Assembly: GCA_963697695.1 (NCBI GenBank)
Contig: OY969094.1
Location: 2,418,001 to 2,482,000, forward strand
Direction: 5' to 3'
Origin: VRUE01 sp963697695
Lineage (GTDB): Bacteria > Actinomycetota > Thermoleophilia > Solirubrobacterales > 70-9
DNA length: 64,000 bases
The notes beneath the pieces are model-generated. The model was given only the letters and a program-made list of their open reading frames with translations. It ran no database searches and had not been told where the DNA came from. A program made the translations under genes and the position numbers. Shown here one piece after another: positions 25,500 to 33,785 of the stretch (its first letter is position 1; the number at the start of each line of letters is the position of its first letter).

Positions 25500-25736
25500 A
25501 TGAAGCATCGAACTCAGCTATATCTGGATGAGGGTCAGTACCGCTGGCTCAAACAGCGTGCGGGAGAGGCGGGCAGCATCGCCGCGGTCGTGCGCGAGCT
25601 GATCGATGCGGAGCGGGCTCGCGGGGTCGGTTCGGCCACCGATCCCCTGCTGAGCTACCTCGTCGACGAGGCGCCCAGCAAGGGACGGGAGGGGACGAGC
25701 GTCAGCACGCTGGACCGCGACCTCTACGGCCCATGA
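25500..25736 (+). CDS. vapB: VapB-like ribbon-helix-helix antitoxin
   Basis: 78 residues from ATG 25500. The N-terminus HRTQLYLDEGQYRWLKQRA with the following AAVVRELIDAERAR is a typical ribbon-helix-helix fold (one strand, two helices), used by antitoxins for operator binding; the C-terminal tail would wrap the toxin. Its TGA overlaps the ATG of the PIN-domain gene in ATGA. A TGTATTACA box lies just before the start, so the mRNA may be nearly leaderless. Such antitoxins usually autorepress with the toxin. The longer in-frame start at 25374 is rejected because it covers the terminator. Confidence 0.8.
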   Translation: MKHRTQLYLDEGQYRWLKQRAGEAGSIAAVVRELIDAERARGVGSATDPLLSYLVDEAPSKGREGTSVSTLDRDLYGP

Positions 25737-26146
25737 GGTCGGTCTTCATCGACACCAGCGCCTTCGTCGCGCTGCGCAACTCTGCCGAGGCCGAGCACGA
25801 GCAGGCCCGCTCGGCGCTGGCCGATCTGATCGCCGAGGGAGTGGCGCTCTTCACCTCGAACTACGTGTTCGCCGAGACGTACACGGCGCTGATGGTCCGG
25901 GTTGGGCGGGGGGAGGCGATCGAGTGGGGTCGTCGCTTTCGTGCAGGCGGGGCGATCGACCTCGTCCATCTCGACCGGTCCACCGAGGCACGCGCCTGGG
26001 AGATCCTCGAGCAGCACGGGGACAAGCGCTGGAGCTACGTCGACGCAACCTCCTTCGCCCTGATCGAGCGCGACGGCGGCAACGAAGCCTTCGCCTTCGA
26101 CGCCCACTTCGCCCAGCGAGGCCTTCGGGTTTTGCCGGATGCGTGA
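25733..26146 (+). CDS. vapC: VapC-like PIN-domain toxin ribonuclease
   Basis: 137 residues. PIN-domain acidic residues are visible in order: Asp7 in VFIDTSAFVAL, Glu in VFAETYTAL (about 45), Asp in SYVDATSFALIE (about 103) and Asp in FAFDAHFAQRG (about 122); together they bind the Mg2+ needed to cut RNA. It overlaps its antitoxin by 4 bases. The length is normal for the family and no residue appears lost, so the module is probably functional. Confidence 0.85.
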   Translation: MRSVFIDTSAFVALRNSAEAEHEQARSALADLIAEGVALFTSNYVFAETYTALMVRVGRGEAIEWGRRFRAGGAIDLVHLDRSTEARAWEILEQHGDKRWSYVDATSFALIERDGGNEAFAFDAHFAQRGLRVLPDA

Positions 26147-26198
26147 AAGAGCGCTTGCGGCAGCGCCTGGCTCGGTGTCCGCGTGAAACACTCGCGGA

Positions 26199-26924
26199 AT
26201 GCCAGCTTCGCGCAGCTATGCCCGGGCGCCGGCCGACATCCGGCCGGTGACGATCGATCCGGGGTTCGTCGAAAGCGCTGACGGGTCTGCGCTGATCTCC
26301 GTCGGCAAGACGAGGGTCATCTGCACCGCCTCGGTCAGCGACACGGTGCCGCGCTGGATGCAGGGGCGCGGCAAGGGCTGGGTCACGGCCGAGTACGCGA
26401 TGCTGCCGGCCTCGACCGGCGACCGTAAGGCACGCGACATCTCGCGCGGCAAGCAGGACGGGCGCGGGGTCGAGATCCAGCGCCTGATCGGCCGTTCGCT
26501 GCGGGTCGTCGTCGATTTCAAGGCGCTCGGGGAACGCAGCGTCTACGTCGACTGCGACGTGCTCGAAGCGGACGGCGGCACGCGCTGCGCCGCGATCACA
26601 GGCGGCTACGTCGCCCTTCGCCTCGCCTGCCAGAAGCTGCTCGACGCCGGTGAGATCGAGGCGATGCCGTTCACCGGTTCGGTGGCGGCGGTCAGCGTCG
26701 GGATGGTCGACGGCAGGGCCCTCTGCGATCTCGACTACTCCGAGGACTCCTCCGCCGAGGTCGATGCCAACGTGGTGATGACCGGCGATGGCGGACTGGT
26801 CGAGGTGCAGGCGACGGCGGAGCGCACGCCGCTCTCTCGCGCCTCGCTCGACGAGCTGCTCGGCCTTGCCGAGATGGGGATCTCGCGCTTGCGGGAGGTG
26901 CAGGAGCGGGTAGCCGGCAGTTGA
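26199..26924 (+). CDS. rph: Ribonuclease PH
   Basis: 241 residues, a normal length. This phosphorolytic 3'-to-5' exoribonuclease trims tRNA 3' ends. Family landmarks: IRPVTIDPGFVESADGSALI at the N-terminus, GWVTAEYAMLPAST, RKARDISRGKQDGRGVEIQR with the RNA-binding basic residues, and DCDVLEADGGTRCAAITG around the phosphate site. It overlaps the RdgB gene by 4 bases, a common actinobacterial pairing. Confidence 0.95.
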   Translation: MPASRSYARAPADIRPVTIDPGFVESADGSALISVGKTRVICTASVSDTVPRWMQGRGKGWVTAEYAMLPASTGDRKARDISRGKQDGRGVEIQRLIGRSLRVVVDFKALGERSVYVDCDVLEADGGTRCAAITGGYVALRLACQKLLDAGEIEAMPFTGSVAAVSVGMVDGRALCDLDYSEDSSAEVDANVVMTGDGGLVEVQATAERTPLSRASLDELLGLAEMGISRLREVQERVAGS

Positions 26925-27520
26925 TCTTCGCCACGGCCAACAAGCACAAGCTGCGCGAGATGCGCGAACTGCTGTCGGGTATCGAGCTGGAGTCATTGCC
27001 GGAGGGCGTGGAGCTGCCACCCGAGGAGGGCGACTCTTTCGCCGAGATTGCGCTGGAGAAGGCCCGCGCCGCTCACGTGGCCACCGGCAAGCCAGCCATC
27101 GGCGACGACTCCGGGATCGAGGCGATGGGGCTCGGGGGCCGGCCTGGAATCCACTCGGCGCGCTACGGCGGCCCCGGCGCGACCGATGAGGAGAACCTGG
27201 CAAAGCTTCTGCGCGAGGTCGCCGAGGCCGGTGAGGATCGCCGAGCCGCCTACCATTGCGCGCTCGCCCTGGTCGAAGCAGACGGCTCCGAGCGCGTCTT
27301 CGAGGCACGCTGCGAGGGGCACCTGATCGAGGGGCCTCGGGGCGAGGGTGGTTTTGGCTACGACCCCGCCTTCGTCCCGGACGACACCGGTCCCGACGAC
27401 CTCCGCACGATGTCGGAGCTGTCGCAGGCGGAGAAGAACGAGATCAGCCATCGCGGGCGCGCCGCGAGGCTGCTGGCCGGGCACCTGAGCGCCGGCGAGG
27501 CGGCGCCGACAGGGCGATGA
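26921..27520 (+). CDS. rdgB: RdgB/HAM1 non-canonical purine NTP pyrophosphatase
   Basis: 199 residues, TTG start overlapping the rph stop. It hydrolyses ITP, dITP and XTP to keep deaminated purines out of nucleic acids. Visible motifs: IFATANKHKLREMRELL at the start, EIALEKARAAH, GDDSGIEAMGLGGRPGIHSA with the metal-binding and catalytic Asp pair, GFGYDPAFVP and the closing NEISHRGRAA. Overlaps the next gene by 4 bases. Confidence 0.93.
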   Translation: MIFATANKHKLREMRELLSGIELESLPEGVELPPEEGDSFAEIALEKARAAHVATGKPAIGDDSGIEAMGLGGRPGIHSARYGGPGATDEENLAKLLREVAEAGEDRRAAYHCALALVEADGSERVFEARCEGHLIEGPRGEGGFGYDPAFVPDDTGPDDLRTMSELSQAEKNEISHRGRAARLLAGHLSAGEAAPTGR

Positions 27521-28428
27521 TCCGCACCAAGAGCGGCGCCGCGGCGCTCTCGATCGCATCCAACTCGATCCTGATCGCGATCAAGCTGGCCGCCGGGGCG
27601 ATCACCGGCTCGATCGCGATCCTCACCGAGGCGATCCACTCGCTGATCGACCTGGTCGCCTCGGTCGTCGCCTTCGTCTCGGTGCGCAAGGCCGACGAGC
27701 CCGCCGACGCCGACCACCCCTACGGCCACGAGAAGGTCGAGAGCCTGGCGGCGACGATCGAGGGTCTGCTGATCCTGGTCGGCGCTGGGATCATCGTCTA
27801 CGAGGCGACGCACCGGCTGGTCGACGGGGCCGAGGTCAAGACGCTCGGCGTCGGCATCGCGGTGATGGGCTTCTCGGTCGTCGCCAACCTCGTCGTATCG
27901 ACGGTTCTCTCGCGCCAGGCGAAGACTCACGAATCTCCGGCGCTGGAAGGGGACGCGGCCCACCTGCGGGCCGACGCGCTCACCTCGGCCGGGGTGCTGG
28001 TTGGCCTCGGCTTGGTAGCGATCACCGGCAACGCCGCCTTCGACTCGATCACGGCGCTGGCGGTTGCGGCCGCGATAGTCGTCGCCGGGATCAGGATCGT
28101 CAGGCGCTCCTCTGGGGTGCTCGTCGACGAGGCACTTCCCGACGCCGAGATGGACCGGATCGAGGCGGCAATCGCGGCCGCTCGCACCCCCGAGGTCGCC
28201 GGCTACCACAAGCTGCGAGCTCGCCGCGCCGGCCGCCACCGATACATCGATTTCCACGTCCAGTACCGCTCCGGCACCAGCCTGGAGCGGGCACATGAGC
28301 TCGCTCACGAGATGCGCGCCTCGATCGAGGCCGCGATCCCCGGTGCCGAGGTCCTCATCCACGCCGAGCCCGAGACCTCCCTGCGCGACCCCAGGCGAGC
28401 GAACTCAGGCCCCTTCCGCGCCGGCTAG
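27517..28428 (+). CDS. Cation diffusion facilitator (CDF) metal transporter
   Basis: 303 residues with about six helices. The N-terminal helices contain SNSILIAIKLAAG and the HxxxD metal site in AIHSLIDLVAS, then DHPYGHEKVE, a signature of the family; the second site is HLRADALTS. The C-terminal cytosolic domain (from about residue 205) includes GYHKLRARRAGRHRYIDFHV. It exports a divalent metal (Zn2+, Fe2+ or Mn2+) in exchange for protons; the metal cannot be told. ATG 27517 overlaps the rdgB stop. Confidence 0.9.
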   Translation: MIRTKSGAAALSIASNSILIAIKLAAGAITGSIAILTEAIHSLIDLVASVVAFVSVRKADEPADADHPYGHEKVESLAATIEGLLILVGAGIIVYEATHRLVDGAEVKTLGVGIAVMGFSVVANLVVSTVLSRQAKTHESPALEGDAAHLRADALTSAGVLVGLGLVAITGNAAFDSITALAVAAAIVVAGIRIVRRSSGVLVDEALPDAEMDRIEAAIAAARTPEVAGYHKLRARRAGRHRYIDFHVQYRSGTSLERAHELAHEMRASIEAAIPGAEVLIHAEPETSLRDPRRANSGPFRAG

Positions 28429-28429
28429 G

Positions 28430-28778
28430 CGCGCTCATCAGCTCTTGGGCAGGTTCTCCAAAGTCCAGGCGATCTTGAGTGCGATCCTGCGCAAGCTGCA
28501 CCACATCTAGTTCACCGAATCTCGTCATGGCCGTCACATTGCCCCCTCGCCGAATGACGCCAGAGTCACTCGTGGATCGAAGGCCCTGCCTCCGGCTGTG
28601 GGGAGGGTTGTTTCCAAAGCCTCCAGGGCCTGCGTCAGCCGCTGCAGGTTTTCTGGGTCGGGATCGGGAGCTAGGTCCAAGTCCTCGGTTCCCCGAACGA
28701 ACCCGTGTGCAGCGACCGCTACACCACCGATCACGACGAACCGAACGTCATGCTCGTGCAGGGCCTCGAGCAGAGCCG
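28430..28778 (-). pseudogene. Broken nucleotidyltransferase (AbiEii/DUF6036-like toxin)
   Basis: The minus strand reads LLEALHEHDVRFVVIGGVAV, then HGFVRGTEDLDLAPDPDPEN, with the GG...DLDL pattern of minimal nucleotidyltransferases used as toxins with small antitoxins. After FDPRV the frame stops (FGEGAM), but the next frame continues as GGNVTAMTRFGELDVVQLAQ, so a one-base shift near 28540 breaks the gene. The start is also unclear: no good start codon precedes LLEAL, and the only early candidate is the GTG at 28734. The 3' end runs into the CDF gene's stop. Confidence 0.6.
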
Positions 28779-28782
28779 CAGG

Positions 28783-28950
28783 TCAAATTCGATCAACGCG
28801 ATTTGCGGCGCCCTTGATTGCGCTCATCTGCTTGCAGAGCGCGGGCACGCAAGCCAGCCGCTCGTTCATCGGTGCACTGTGATCGTTAAGGCGGAGCTCC
28901 CGAGCCCGCCTCAGTTCGCCGGCATCGCCATTGAGCATTTTGGCCGCCAT
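28783..28950 (-). CDS. Small antitoxin-like protein upstream of the broken nucleotidyltransferase
   Basis: 55 residues, starting MAAKMLNGDAGELRRARELR. It is short, helical and charged, and lies directly before, and in the same frame as, the nucleotidyltransferase remnant, separated only by a TGA. Position and composition fit the antitoxin of such toxin pairs. I cannot assign a family with confidence; it may be decaying with its partner. Confidence 0.45.
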   Translation of the reverse strand: MAAKMLNGDAGELRRARELRLNDHSAPMNERLACVPALCKQMSAIKGAANRVDRI

Positions 28951-28988
28951 GGGGCGATTCTAACGTCGGTTTTGGCTCTGCCGCCCCT

Positions 28989-29138
28989 TTACGGGGACGG
29001 GAGCAAATTGACCGCGGCGGCGAGGCCGACGGCGGCGACGGTGACGGCGTAGCCGGTGTAGTCGCTGACCGCGAAGAGGACCGCGGCGATCGCGCAGATC
29101 GAGACGACGGTGATCCAGGAAGCTCGGGCCAGGGACAC
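28989..29138 (-). CDS. Possible small two-helix membrane protein
   Basis: 49 residues from GTG 29138, with two hydrophobic segments (WITVVSICAIAAVLFAVS and YAVTVAAVGLAAAVNLL) joined by DYTG. It is divergent from the roadblock-like gene, whose ATG is 23 bases away. A longer frame starts at 29183 but overlaps that gene. No ribosome binding site decides the start. Moderate doubt whether it is translated. Confidence 0.4.
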   Translation of the reverse strand: MSLARASWITVVSICAIAAVLFAVSDYTGYAVTVAAVGLAAAVNLLPSP

Positions 29139-29160
29139 GGGGCCCGGTATTTTGGCCGAG

Positions 29161-29547
29161 ATGCCCGACGGTCCGACGAGCACGGCGATCTCCGGAGGTG
29201 CGGCTGAGGCTGCGCTGGCCTACCTGACCGAGATGTCGCCCGACCTGCGCGGGGGCGCGATCCTCGATGCGCAGGGAGCTGTTCTGGCTGCTGCGGGCCA
29301 ACCGAACCGCTGGCGCGAGGACGTTGCGGCGCTGCTCGAGGTCGCGGACCGGACCGGGGACGAGCCGGTCGAGCAGATCCACATCGCCACCGAGCAGGGG
29401 GAGGTCTTTGCTTTGCGCCATGCCGGCCTGACCGCTGTCGCGGTGACCGAGCGCTTTGCCCTGGCATCACTGCTCTTCTTTGACATGCGCTCGGTCCTGC
29501 GCGACCTGGCAGCCGGTGGCGATGGAAGGGGTGCCGATGCCGCCTAA
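29161..29547 (+). CDS. Roadblock/LC7-like small protein
   Basis: 128 residues. The segments GGAILDAQGAVLAAAGQPNR, then VEQIHIATEQGEVFALRHAG and LTAVAVTERFALASLLFFD give the beta-beta-alpha-beta order of roadblock/LC7 domains, which in bacteria often act as partners or regulators of small GTPases; no GTPase gene is nearby. ATG 29161 is preferred over an upstream in-frame ATG at 29110 because it matches the domain start. It overlaps the next small gene, and through it tldD, so it belongs to that operon. Confidence 0.55.
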   Translation: MPDGPTSTAISGGAAEAALAYLTEMSPDLRGGAILDAQGAVLAAAGQPNRWREDVAALLEVADRTGDEPVEQIHIATEQGEVFALRHAGLTAVAVTERFALASLLFFDMRSVLRDLAAGGDGRGADAA

Positions 29548-29761
29548 GCCACACCGAGTGCTGCTCGACCGGGTCTCCGGTTACGCCGACGAGGCGGCTG
29601 CCTATATGCGCCGCCGCCGCGTCTCGCGCCGCCCCTTCGCCCGCCTCTACTACGCGGGCGGTCGCGCCGGCGACCACGCCGCCGACTCGGTTGCCGGCGG
29701 CGAGCTGTTCGTCGCGGCCGGCCGCTTGATCGAGGTAGCGGGGAAGAGGCCGAAATCGTGA
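29537..29761 (+). CDS. Small basic protein of unknown function upstream of tldD
   Basis: 74 residues from ATG 29537, preceded by GGAAGGGG. It begins inside the 3' end of the roadblock-like gene and its stop overlaps the GTG start of tldD, showing tight translational coupling. Very rich in Arg and Ala (AAAYMRRRRVSRRPFARLYY). No family recognised. ATG 29522 in the same frame is an alternative start. Confidence 0.55.
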   Translation: MPPKPHRVLLDRVSGYADEAAAYMRRRRVSRRPFARLYYAGGRAGDHAADSVAGGELFVAAGRLIEVAGKRPKS

Positions 29762-31143
29762 GCGGGTTGATCGAGCCCGCGGTCGCGGAGCGCGTTCTCG
29801 CGCGGGCGCTTGCCAACGGCGGCGAGTTCGCCGAGGTCTTCGCCGAACGCAGCGGCGGGATGACAATGGCGATCGACGAGTCGCGGATCGAATCGGTGCA
29901 GTCCGGCGCCGGTGAAGGGGCCGGGGTCAGGGTCCTCAGCGATGGCACCACCTACTTCGCCCACGTCGACGGGCTTGACCCCGATGACATCGAGCGCGCC
30001 GCTGACGAGGCAGCCTCGGCGTTGCACGCCGACCGCGCCGAGCCACACTCGCTGACGGCAGTCGCCAGCACGCCGCAGCCGATCGAGCGGCCGCCCGCCG
30101 CGGTTCCCGCCGAGCGCAAGGCGGAGCTGCTGCGCACGCTGGACGAGCGCGGTCGCGGCGCCGGTCCCGAGATCGCCCAGTTTCTCGCTTCCTACGCGGA
30201 GATCCGGCGCGAGATAGCCGTCGCCAACTCCGATGGGCTCTTCGCCGCCGACGACCGCACTCGCGTGCGGATCGGAGCCCAGGCCGTGGCCCGCCGGGCC
30301 GAGACGGTCGAGACCGGCGCCGAGACGCTCGGTGGCCACCGGGGCTTCGAGCTCTTCGACGACGATCCGGGCAGGATCGCGGAGCAGGCGGCGGGCAAGG
30401 CGCTGACCCTGCTTGACGCGAGCCCGGCACCGGCGGGCTCGATGCCGGTGGTCGTCGGCGGCGGCTTCGGCGGCGTCCTCTTCCACGAGATGACCGGCCA
30501 TGGGCTGGAGGCCGACCACATCCAGAAGGGCGCCAGCGTCTACGTCGGCAAGCTGGGTGAGCAGGTGGCGCAGCCGCTCGTCACCGCCTACGACGACGGT
30601 CGCATGCCGAACGAGTGGGGGAGCGACTCGATCGACGACGAGGGGGTGGCGACCCAGAAGACGCCGGTGCTCGAAGGCGGCCGGCTCACCTCCTACCTCT
30701 ACGACGGACTCACGGCGAGGAAGGACGGCGTCGCCTCGACCGGCAACGGCCGCCGCGAGAGCTTCCGTCACCTGCCGATCCCACGCATGACCAACACCTA
30801 CATCGCGCCCGGCGACGCCGAGCCCGAGGCGATGATCGCCGAGGTGAAGCGGGGCTTCTACGCCGTCTCCTTCGGCGGCGGTCAGGTCGATCCGGCTACG
30901 GGCGATTTCGTCTTCGGTGTCTCCGAGGGGTACCTGATCGAGGACGGGAAGGTGACCAGGCCATGCCGCGGCGCCACCTTGATCGGCAACTGCCTGGAGG
31001 CGCTGGCGGCGATCGACGCGGTCGGCAACGACTTCGAGATGAAGACCGGCGTCTGCGGCAAGGGCGGTCAGAAAGCGCCGGTGGGGACCGGTCAGGGACA
31101 CGTTCGCATCGGCGCGATGACGGTCGGGGGGACCGAGGTTTGA
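29758..31143 (+). CDS. tldD: TldD metalloprotease subunit
   Basis: 461 residues, GTG start. The HExxxH zinc motif is present as HEMTGHGLEAD (His243, Glu244, His248). Other landmarks are GGFGGVLFHE, DEGVATQKTPVLEGGRL and the C-terminal GYLIEDGKVTRP ... LIGN. TldD forms a heterodimeric protease with TldE that degrades unfolded peptides and in some bacteria matures modified peptides. The TldE gene overlaps it by 4 bases. Confidence 0.94.
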   Translation: MSGLIEPAVAERVLARALANGGEFAEVFAERSGGMTMAIDESRIESVQSGAGEGAGVRVLSDGTTYFAHVDGLDPDDIERAADEAASALHADRAEPHSLTAVASTPQPIERPPAAVPAERKAELLRTLDERGRGAGPEIAQFLASYAEIRREIAVANSDGLFAADDRTRVRIGAQAVARRAETVETGAETLGGHRGFELFDDDPGRIAEQAAGKALTLLDASPAPAGSMPVVVGGGFGGVLFHEMTGHGLEADHIQKGASVYVGKLGEQVAQPLVTAYDDGRMPNEWGSDSIDDEGVATQKTPVLEGGRLTSYLYDGLTARKDGVASTGNGRRESFRHLPIPRMTNTYIAPGDAEPEAMIAEVKRGFYAVSFGGGQVDPATGDFVFGVSEGYLIEDGKVTRPCRGATLIGNCLEALAAIDAVGNDFEMKTGVCGKGGQKAPVGTGQGHVRIGAMTVGGTEV

Positions 31144-32486
31144 TCGAGCTGACGCGCCGTGCCGTCGAGGCGGCGCTTGCGGCAGGGGCTTCCGACGCCG
31201 AGGCCTATTCCTCGGAGGAGACCGGGCGCGAGGTGCGCGCCCACGGCGGCGAGGTCGAGAGCCTTACTGTCGCCACCCAGCGTGGGATCGGTGTGCGCGC
31301 CTGGCTCGGCGCCCGGGTCGGCTATGCCTACGGCACCGATCTGTCGGAAGCGGGGATCGCCGCGATCGCGGCCCGCGCCGCCGAGGCGGCGCGGATTGCC
31401 GACGAGGACGAGTTCGCAGGCCCCCCGCAGGCCGCCGACGGGCCGCTGCCGGAGCTCGAGCTGAGCGACGCCTCGGTCGGCGAGTGGACGACCGAGCGGG
31501 TCGCCGAGCTCGCGCTCACGGTCGAGCGGACTGCGCTCGAGGCGGACTCGCGCATCGCCGGTGTCGAGCAGGCCGTCTATGCCGACGCTGCGGAGCGGGT
31601 CGCGATCTCCTCCTCGACCGGCGTAGCCGGCGAGTTCGAGACGTCCAGTTGCTACGCCTACTTGACCGCTCTTGCCGAAGGGGAGGACGGGCGCGAGACC
31701 GGCCTCGGCTTCGACCTCGCTCGCGGTCCCGCCCGCCTCGACCCGGTTGCGGTCGGCCAAGAGGGGGCCGAGCGCGCAACGTCGATGATCGGCGCCCGGA
31801 AGCCGGCGTCGCGCGCCTGTCCGGTCGTTCTCGACCCGACGGTCGCTGCCAGCTTCATCGGGCTGATCGGCGGTGGCGTGGCCGCCGGCGCCGTGCAGCG
31901 GGGACGCTCGCCATTCGCCGACCGGGTAGGCGAGGAGGTCGCCAACGAGGTCTTGGTCATCTACGACGATGGGCTCGACCCGCAGGGCTCCGCCTCCTCG
32001 CCGGTGGACGGCGAGGGGGTGCCGAGGCGCCGCACGCCCCTGATCGAGGGTGGCAGGCTGCGCACCTATCTCTACGACACCTACACGGCGCGGCGCGGCG
32101 ACGGCGCCTCGACCGGCAATGCGGGCCGCGGCGGCTACCGCTCGCAACCCTCGGTCTCCGCCTCCAACCTGATCGTCGCCCCTGGCGCGCAGAGCCTCGC
32201 GGAGCTCTTCGGCGAGGCGGGGGAGGGTGTCTTCGTCACCGACGTCGCCGGGCTCCACTCGGGGGTCAACCCGGTCTCCGGGGTCTTTTCGGTTGGAGCT
32301 TCGGGGCGGGCGATCCGGGGCGGCGAGCCGGCCGAGCCGTTGCGCGAGTTCACGATTGCCAGCGACCTGGTTTCGATGCTGAAGGCCGTGCGCAGCGCCG
32401 GCGCTGCGTCGCGCTGGGTGCCCTTCGGCGGCTCCGTCAGCACGCCGCCGCTGCTGGTCGCGGAGATGACGATCGCCGGATCGTGA
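31140..32486 (+). CDS. tldE: TldE/PmbA, non-catalytic protease partner
   Basis: 448 residues from a TTG overlapping the tldD stop. Shares the TldD/PmbA fold (GIGVRAWLGARVGYAYGTDL; VLDPTVAASFIGLIGGGVAA; DGEGVPRRRTPLIEGGRL; GVNPVSGVFSVGASG) but lacks HExxxH, as expected for the TldE subunit that builds the active-site cleft with TldD. Lasso or RiPP precursor genes are not adjacent, so a general peptide-turnover role is more likely. Confidence 0.93.
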   Translation: MIELTRRAVEAALAAGASDAEAYSSEETGREVRAHGGEVESLTVATQRGIGVRAWLGARVGYAYGTDLSEAGIAAIAARAAEAARIADEDEFAGPPQAADGPLPELELSDASVGEWTTERVAELALTVERTALEADSRIAGVEQAVYADAAERVAISSSTGVAGEFETSSCYAYLTALAEGEDGRETGLGFDLARGPARLDPVAVGQEGAERATSMIGARKPASRACPVVLDPTVAASFIGLIGGGVAAGAVQRGRSPFADRVGEEVANEVLVIYDDGLDPQGSASSPVDGEGVPRRRTPLIEGGRLRTYLYDTYTARRGDGASTGNAGRGGYRSQPSVSASNLIVAPGAQSLAELFGEAGEGVFVTDVAGLHSGVNPVSGVFSVGASGRAIRGGEPAEPLREFTIASDLVSMLKAVRSAGAASRWVPFGGSVSTPPLLVAEMTIAGS

Positions 32487-32565
32487 GCCGTGGTGCCGTT
32501 TACGCCGTACCCGCTGTTAGATTGCGGCCGACTTCAACCACCCATGGAGACGGAGGAGCTTCGAC

Positions 32566-32844
32566 GTGACAAAGGCTGAGTTTCTTGATCAACTGGCAGG
32601 CGACGAGCGGGTCGGCAGCAAGAAGGCTGCAAGCGATGCGCTTGACGCAGTGCTCGACGCGATCACCGACACGCTGAGCGGCGGCGGCGAGGTCAGCTTC
32701 ACCGGCTTCGGCAAGTTCCACGTCGCCGAGCGCGGTCCCCGCCAGGGAGTCAACCCCCGCACCGGCGAGCGGATCACGATCCCGGGCGGCAAGGTCCCCC
32801 GCTTCTCCGCCGGTTCGGCTCTGAAGACCAAGGTCAAGGGCTGA
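32566..32844 (+). CDS. hup: HU-family nucleoid-associated DNA-binding protein
   Basis: 92 residues, GTG start with GGAGGAGC upstream. Typical HU: helical dimerisation part (FLDQLAGDERVGSKKAASDA), then SFTGFGKFHVAERGPRQGVN and the DNA-binding arm NPRTGERITIPGGKVPRFSAG. It bends and compacts DNA. No lysine-rich C-terminal tail as in mycobacterial HupB. The stop codon overlaps the apparent start region of pyrF. Confidence 0.93.
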   Translation: MTKAEFLDQLAGDERVGSKKAASDALDAVLDAITDTLSGGGEVSFTGFGKFHVAERGPRQGVNPRTGERITIPGGKVPRFSAGSALKTKVKG

Positions 32845-33728
32845 GCAGGGCACCTTTTGCGGATCGGCTGGCGGCGCTCGTAGAGGAGCGCCGCAGCCAG
32901 ATCTGTCTCGGCCTCGACCCCGATCCCTCGAAGCTCGGCGGGGACGGGGCCGATCCCGGCAACGCCTCGGCTGCGGAGCGTGCGGCCGAGGCGGTATCCG
33001 CTCACTGCCGCTCCCTGATCGAGCGCGCGGGCCCGGCCTGCGTCGCGGTGAAGCCGCAGCTCGCCTGCTTCGAGCGGCTCGGGGCGCCTGGCTGGGCGGC
33101 GCTGGAAGAGGTTTGCGTGGCCGCCCGCGAAGCGGGACTGCTCACGGTCGCCGATGGCAAGCGCGGCGACGTCCCGGTGACCGCGGCTGCCTATGCCCAG
33201 GCGCTGGTCGGCGAGACGCCGACGCCCTGGGGGCCGGTCCCCGGCCTCGGCGCCGACGCCTTCACCGCCAACCCGCTGCTCGGCGGCGACGCGCTGGAGC
33301 CGCTGATCGCTGCGGCTGAGGCGGCTGGGGCAGGGGTCTTCGCCCTCGTCCGCACCAGCAATCCCGGCGCCGCCGACCTGCAGGACCTGCCGGCGCCCGA
33401 AGAGCCGTTGCACGAGCGCCTCGCCGCGGTGGTCGATGGGCTCGCGGCCAGGCTCGAGGGAGACAGCGGTTTGAGCGGCATGGGGGCCGTCGTCGGCGCC
33501 ACCGCGCCAGAGCACATCGCCCGCCTGCGCTCGCTGATGCCGCGCTCGGTATTCCTCATCCCCGGCGTCGGCGCGCAGGGCGGCCGGCCGGAGCTGCTGG
33601 GCGCAGCCTTCGCTCCCGGCCGGGCTGGAGCCCTCGTCGCCGCCTCGCGAGGGATTGCCGCCGCCGAGGATCCTGCCGCTGCGGCTGAGGATCTCCGCAG
33701 CGCGGTTTGGGACGTTTCGACCGCGTGA
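32841..33728 (+). CDS. pyrF: Orotidine 5'-phosphate decarboxylase (type 2 PyrF)
   Basis: Converts OMP to UMP in pyrimidine synthesis. The N-terminal substrate strand QICLGLDPDPSKL, the ACVAVKPQLACFERLG strand, the catalytic LLTVADGKRGDVPVTAAAYA and the phosphate-binding LIPGVGAQGGRPELL are all in one frame. That frame has no ATG, GTG or TTG before the essential LGLDPD; the first is GTG 33048, which would delete it. A CTG at 32841, overlapping the HU stop, is the most plausible start, giving about 295 residues, normal for the family. Confidence 0.85.
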   Translation: MSRAPFADRLAALVEERRSQICLGLDPDPSKLGGDGADPGNASAAERAAEAVSAHCRSLIERAGPACVAVKPQLACFERLGAPGWAALEEVCVAAREAGLLTVADGKRGDVPVTAAAYAQALVGETPTPWGPVPGLGADAFTANPLLGGDALEPLIAAAEAAGAGVFALVRTSNPGAADLQDLPAPEEPLHERLAAVVDGLAARLEGDSGLSGMGAVVGATAPEHIARLRSLMPRSVFLIPGVGAQGGRPELLGAAFAPGRAGALVAASRGIAAAEDPAAAAEDLRSAVWDVSTA

Positions 33729-33785
33729 AACACGCCTGACCGTATATACGATCTGCGGCGCCCATTCGCCCTCCCGCCCCGACCG

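Noticed and set aside
26166..26205. Possible third copy of the GCCTGGC hairpin element before rph
   Set aside because: GCCTGGC and GGTGTCC are present but the spacing and the 3' arm (ATGCCAGC) do not match the other two copies well.
33724..33736. GCGTG-AAA-CACGC hairpin over the pyrF stop as a terminator
   Set aside because: Only five base pairs with a 3-base loop and no T run; too weak to call.
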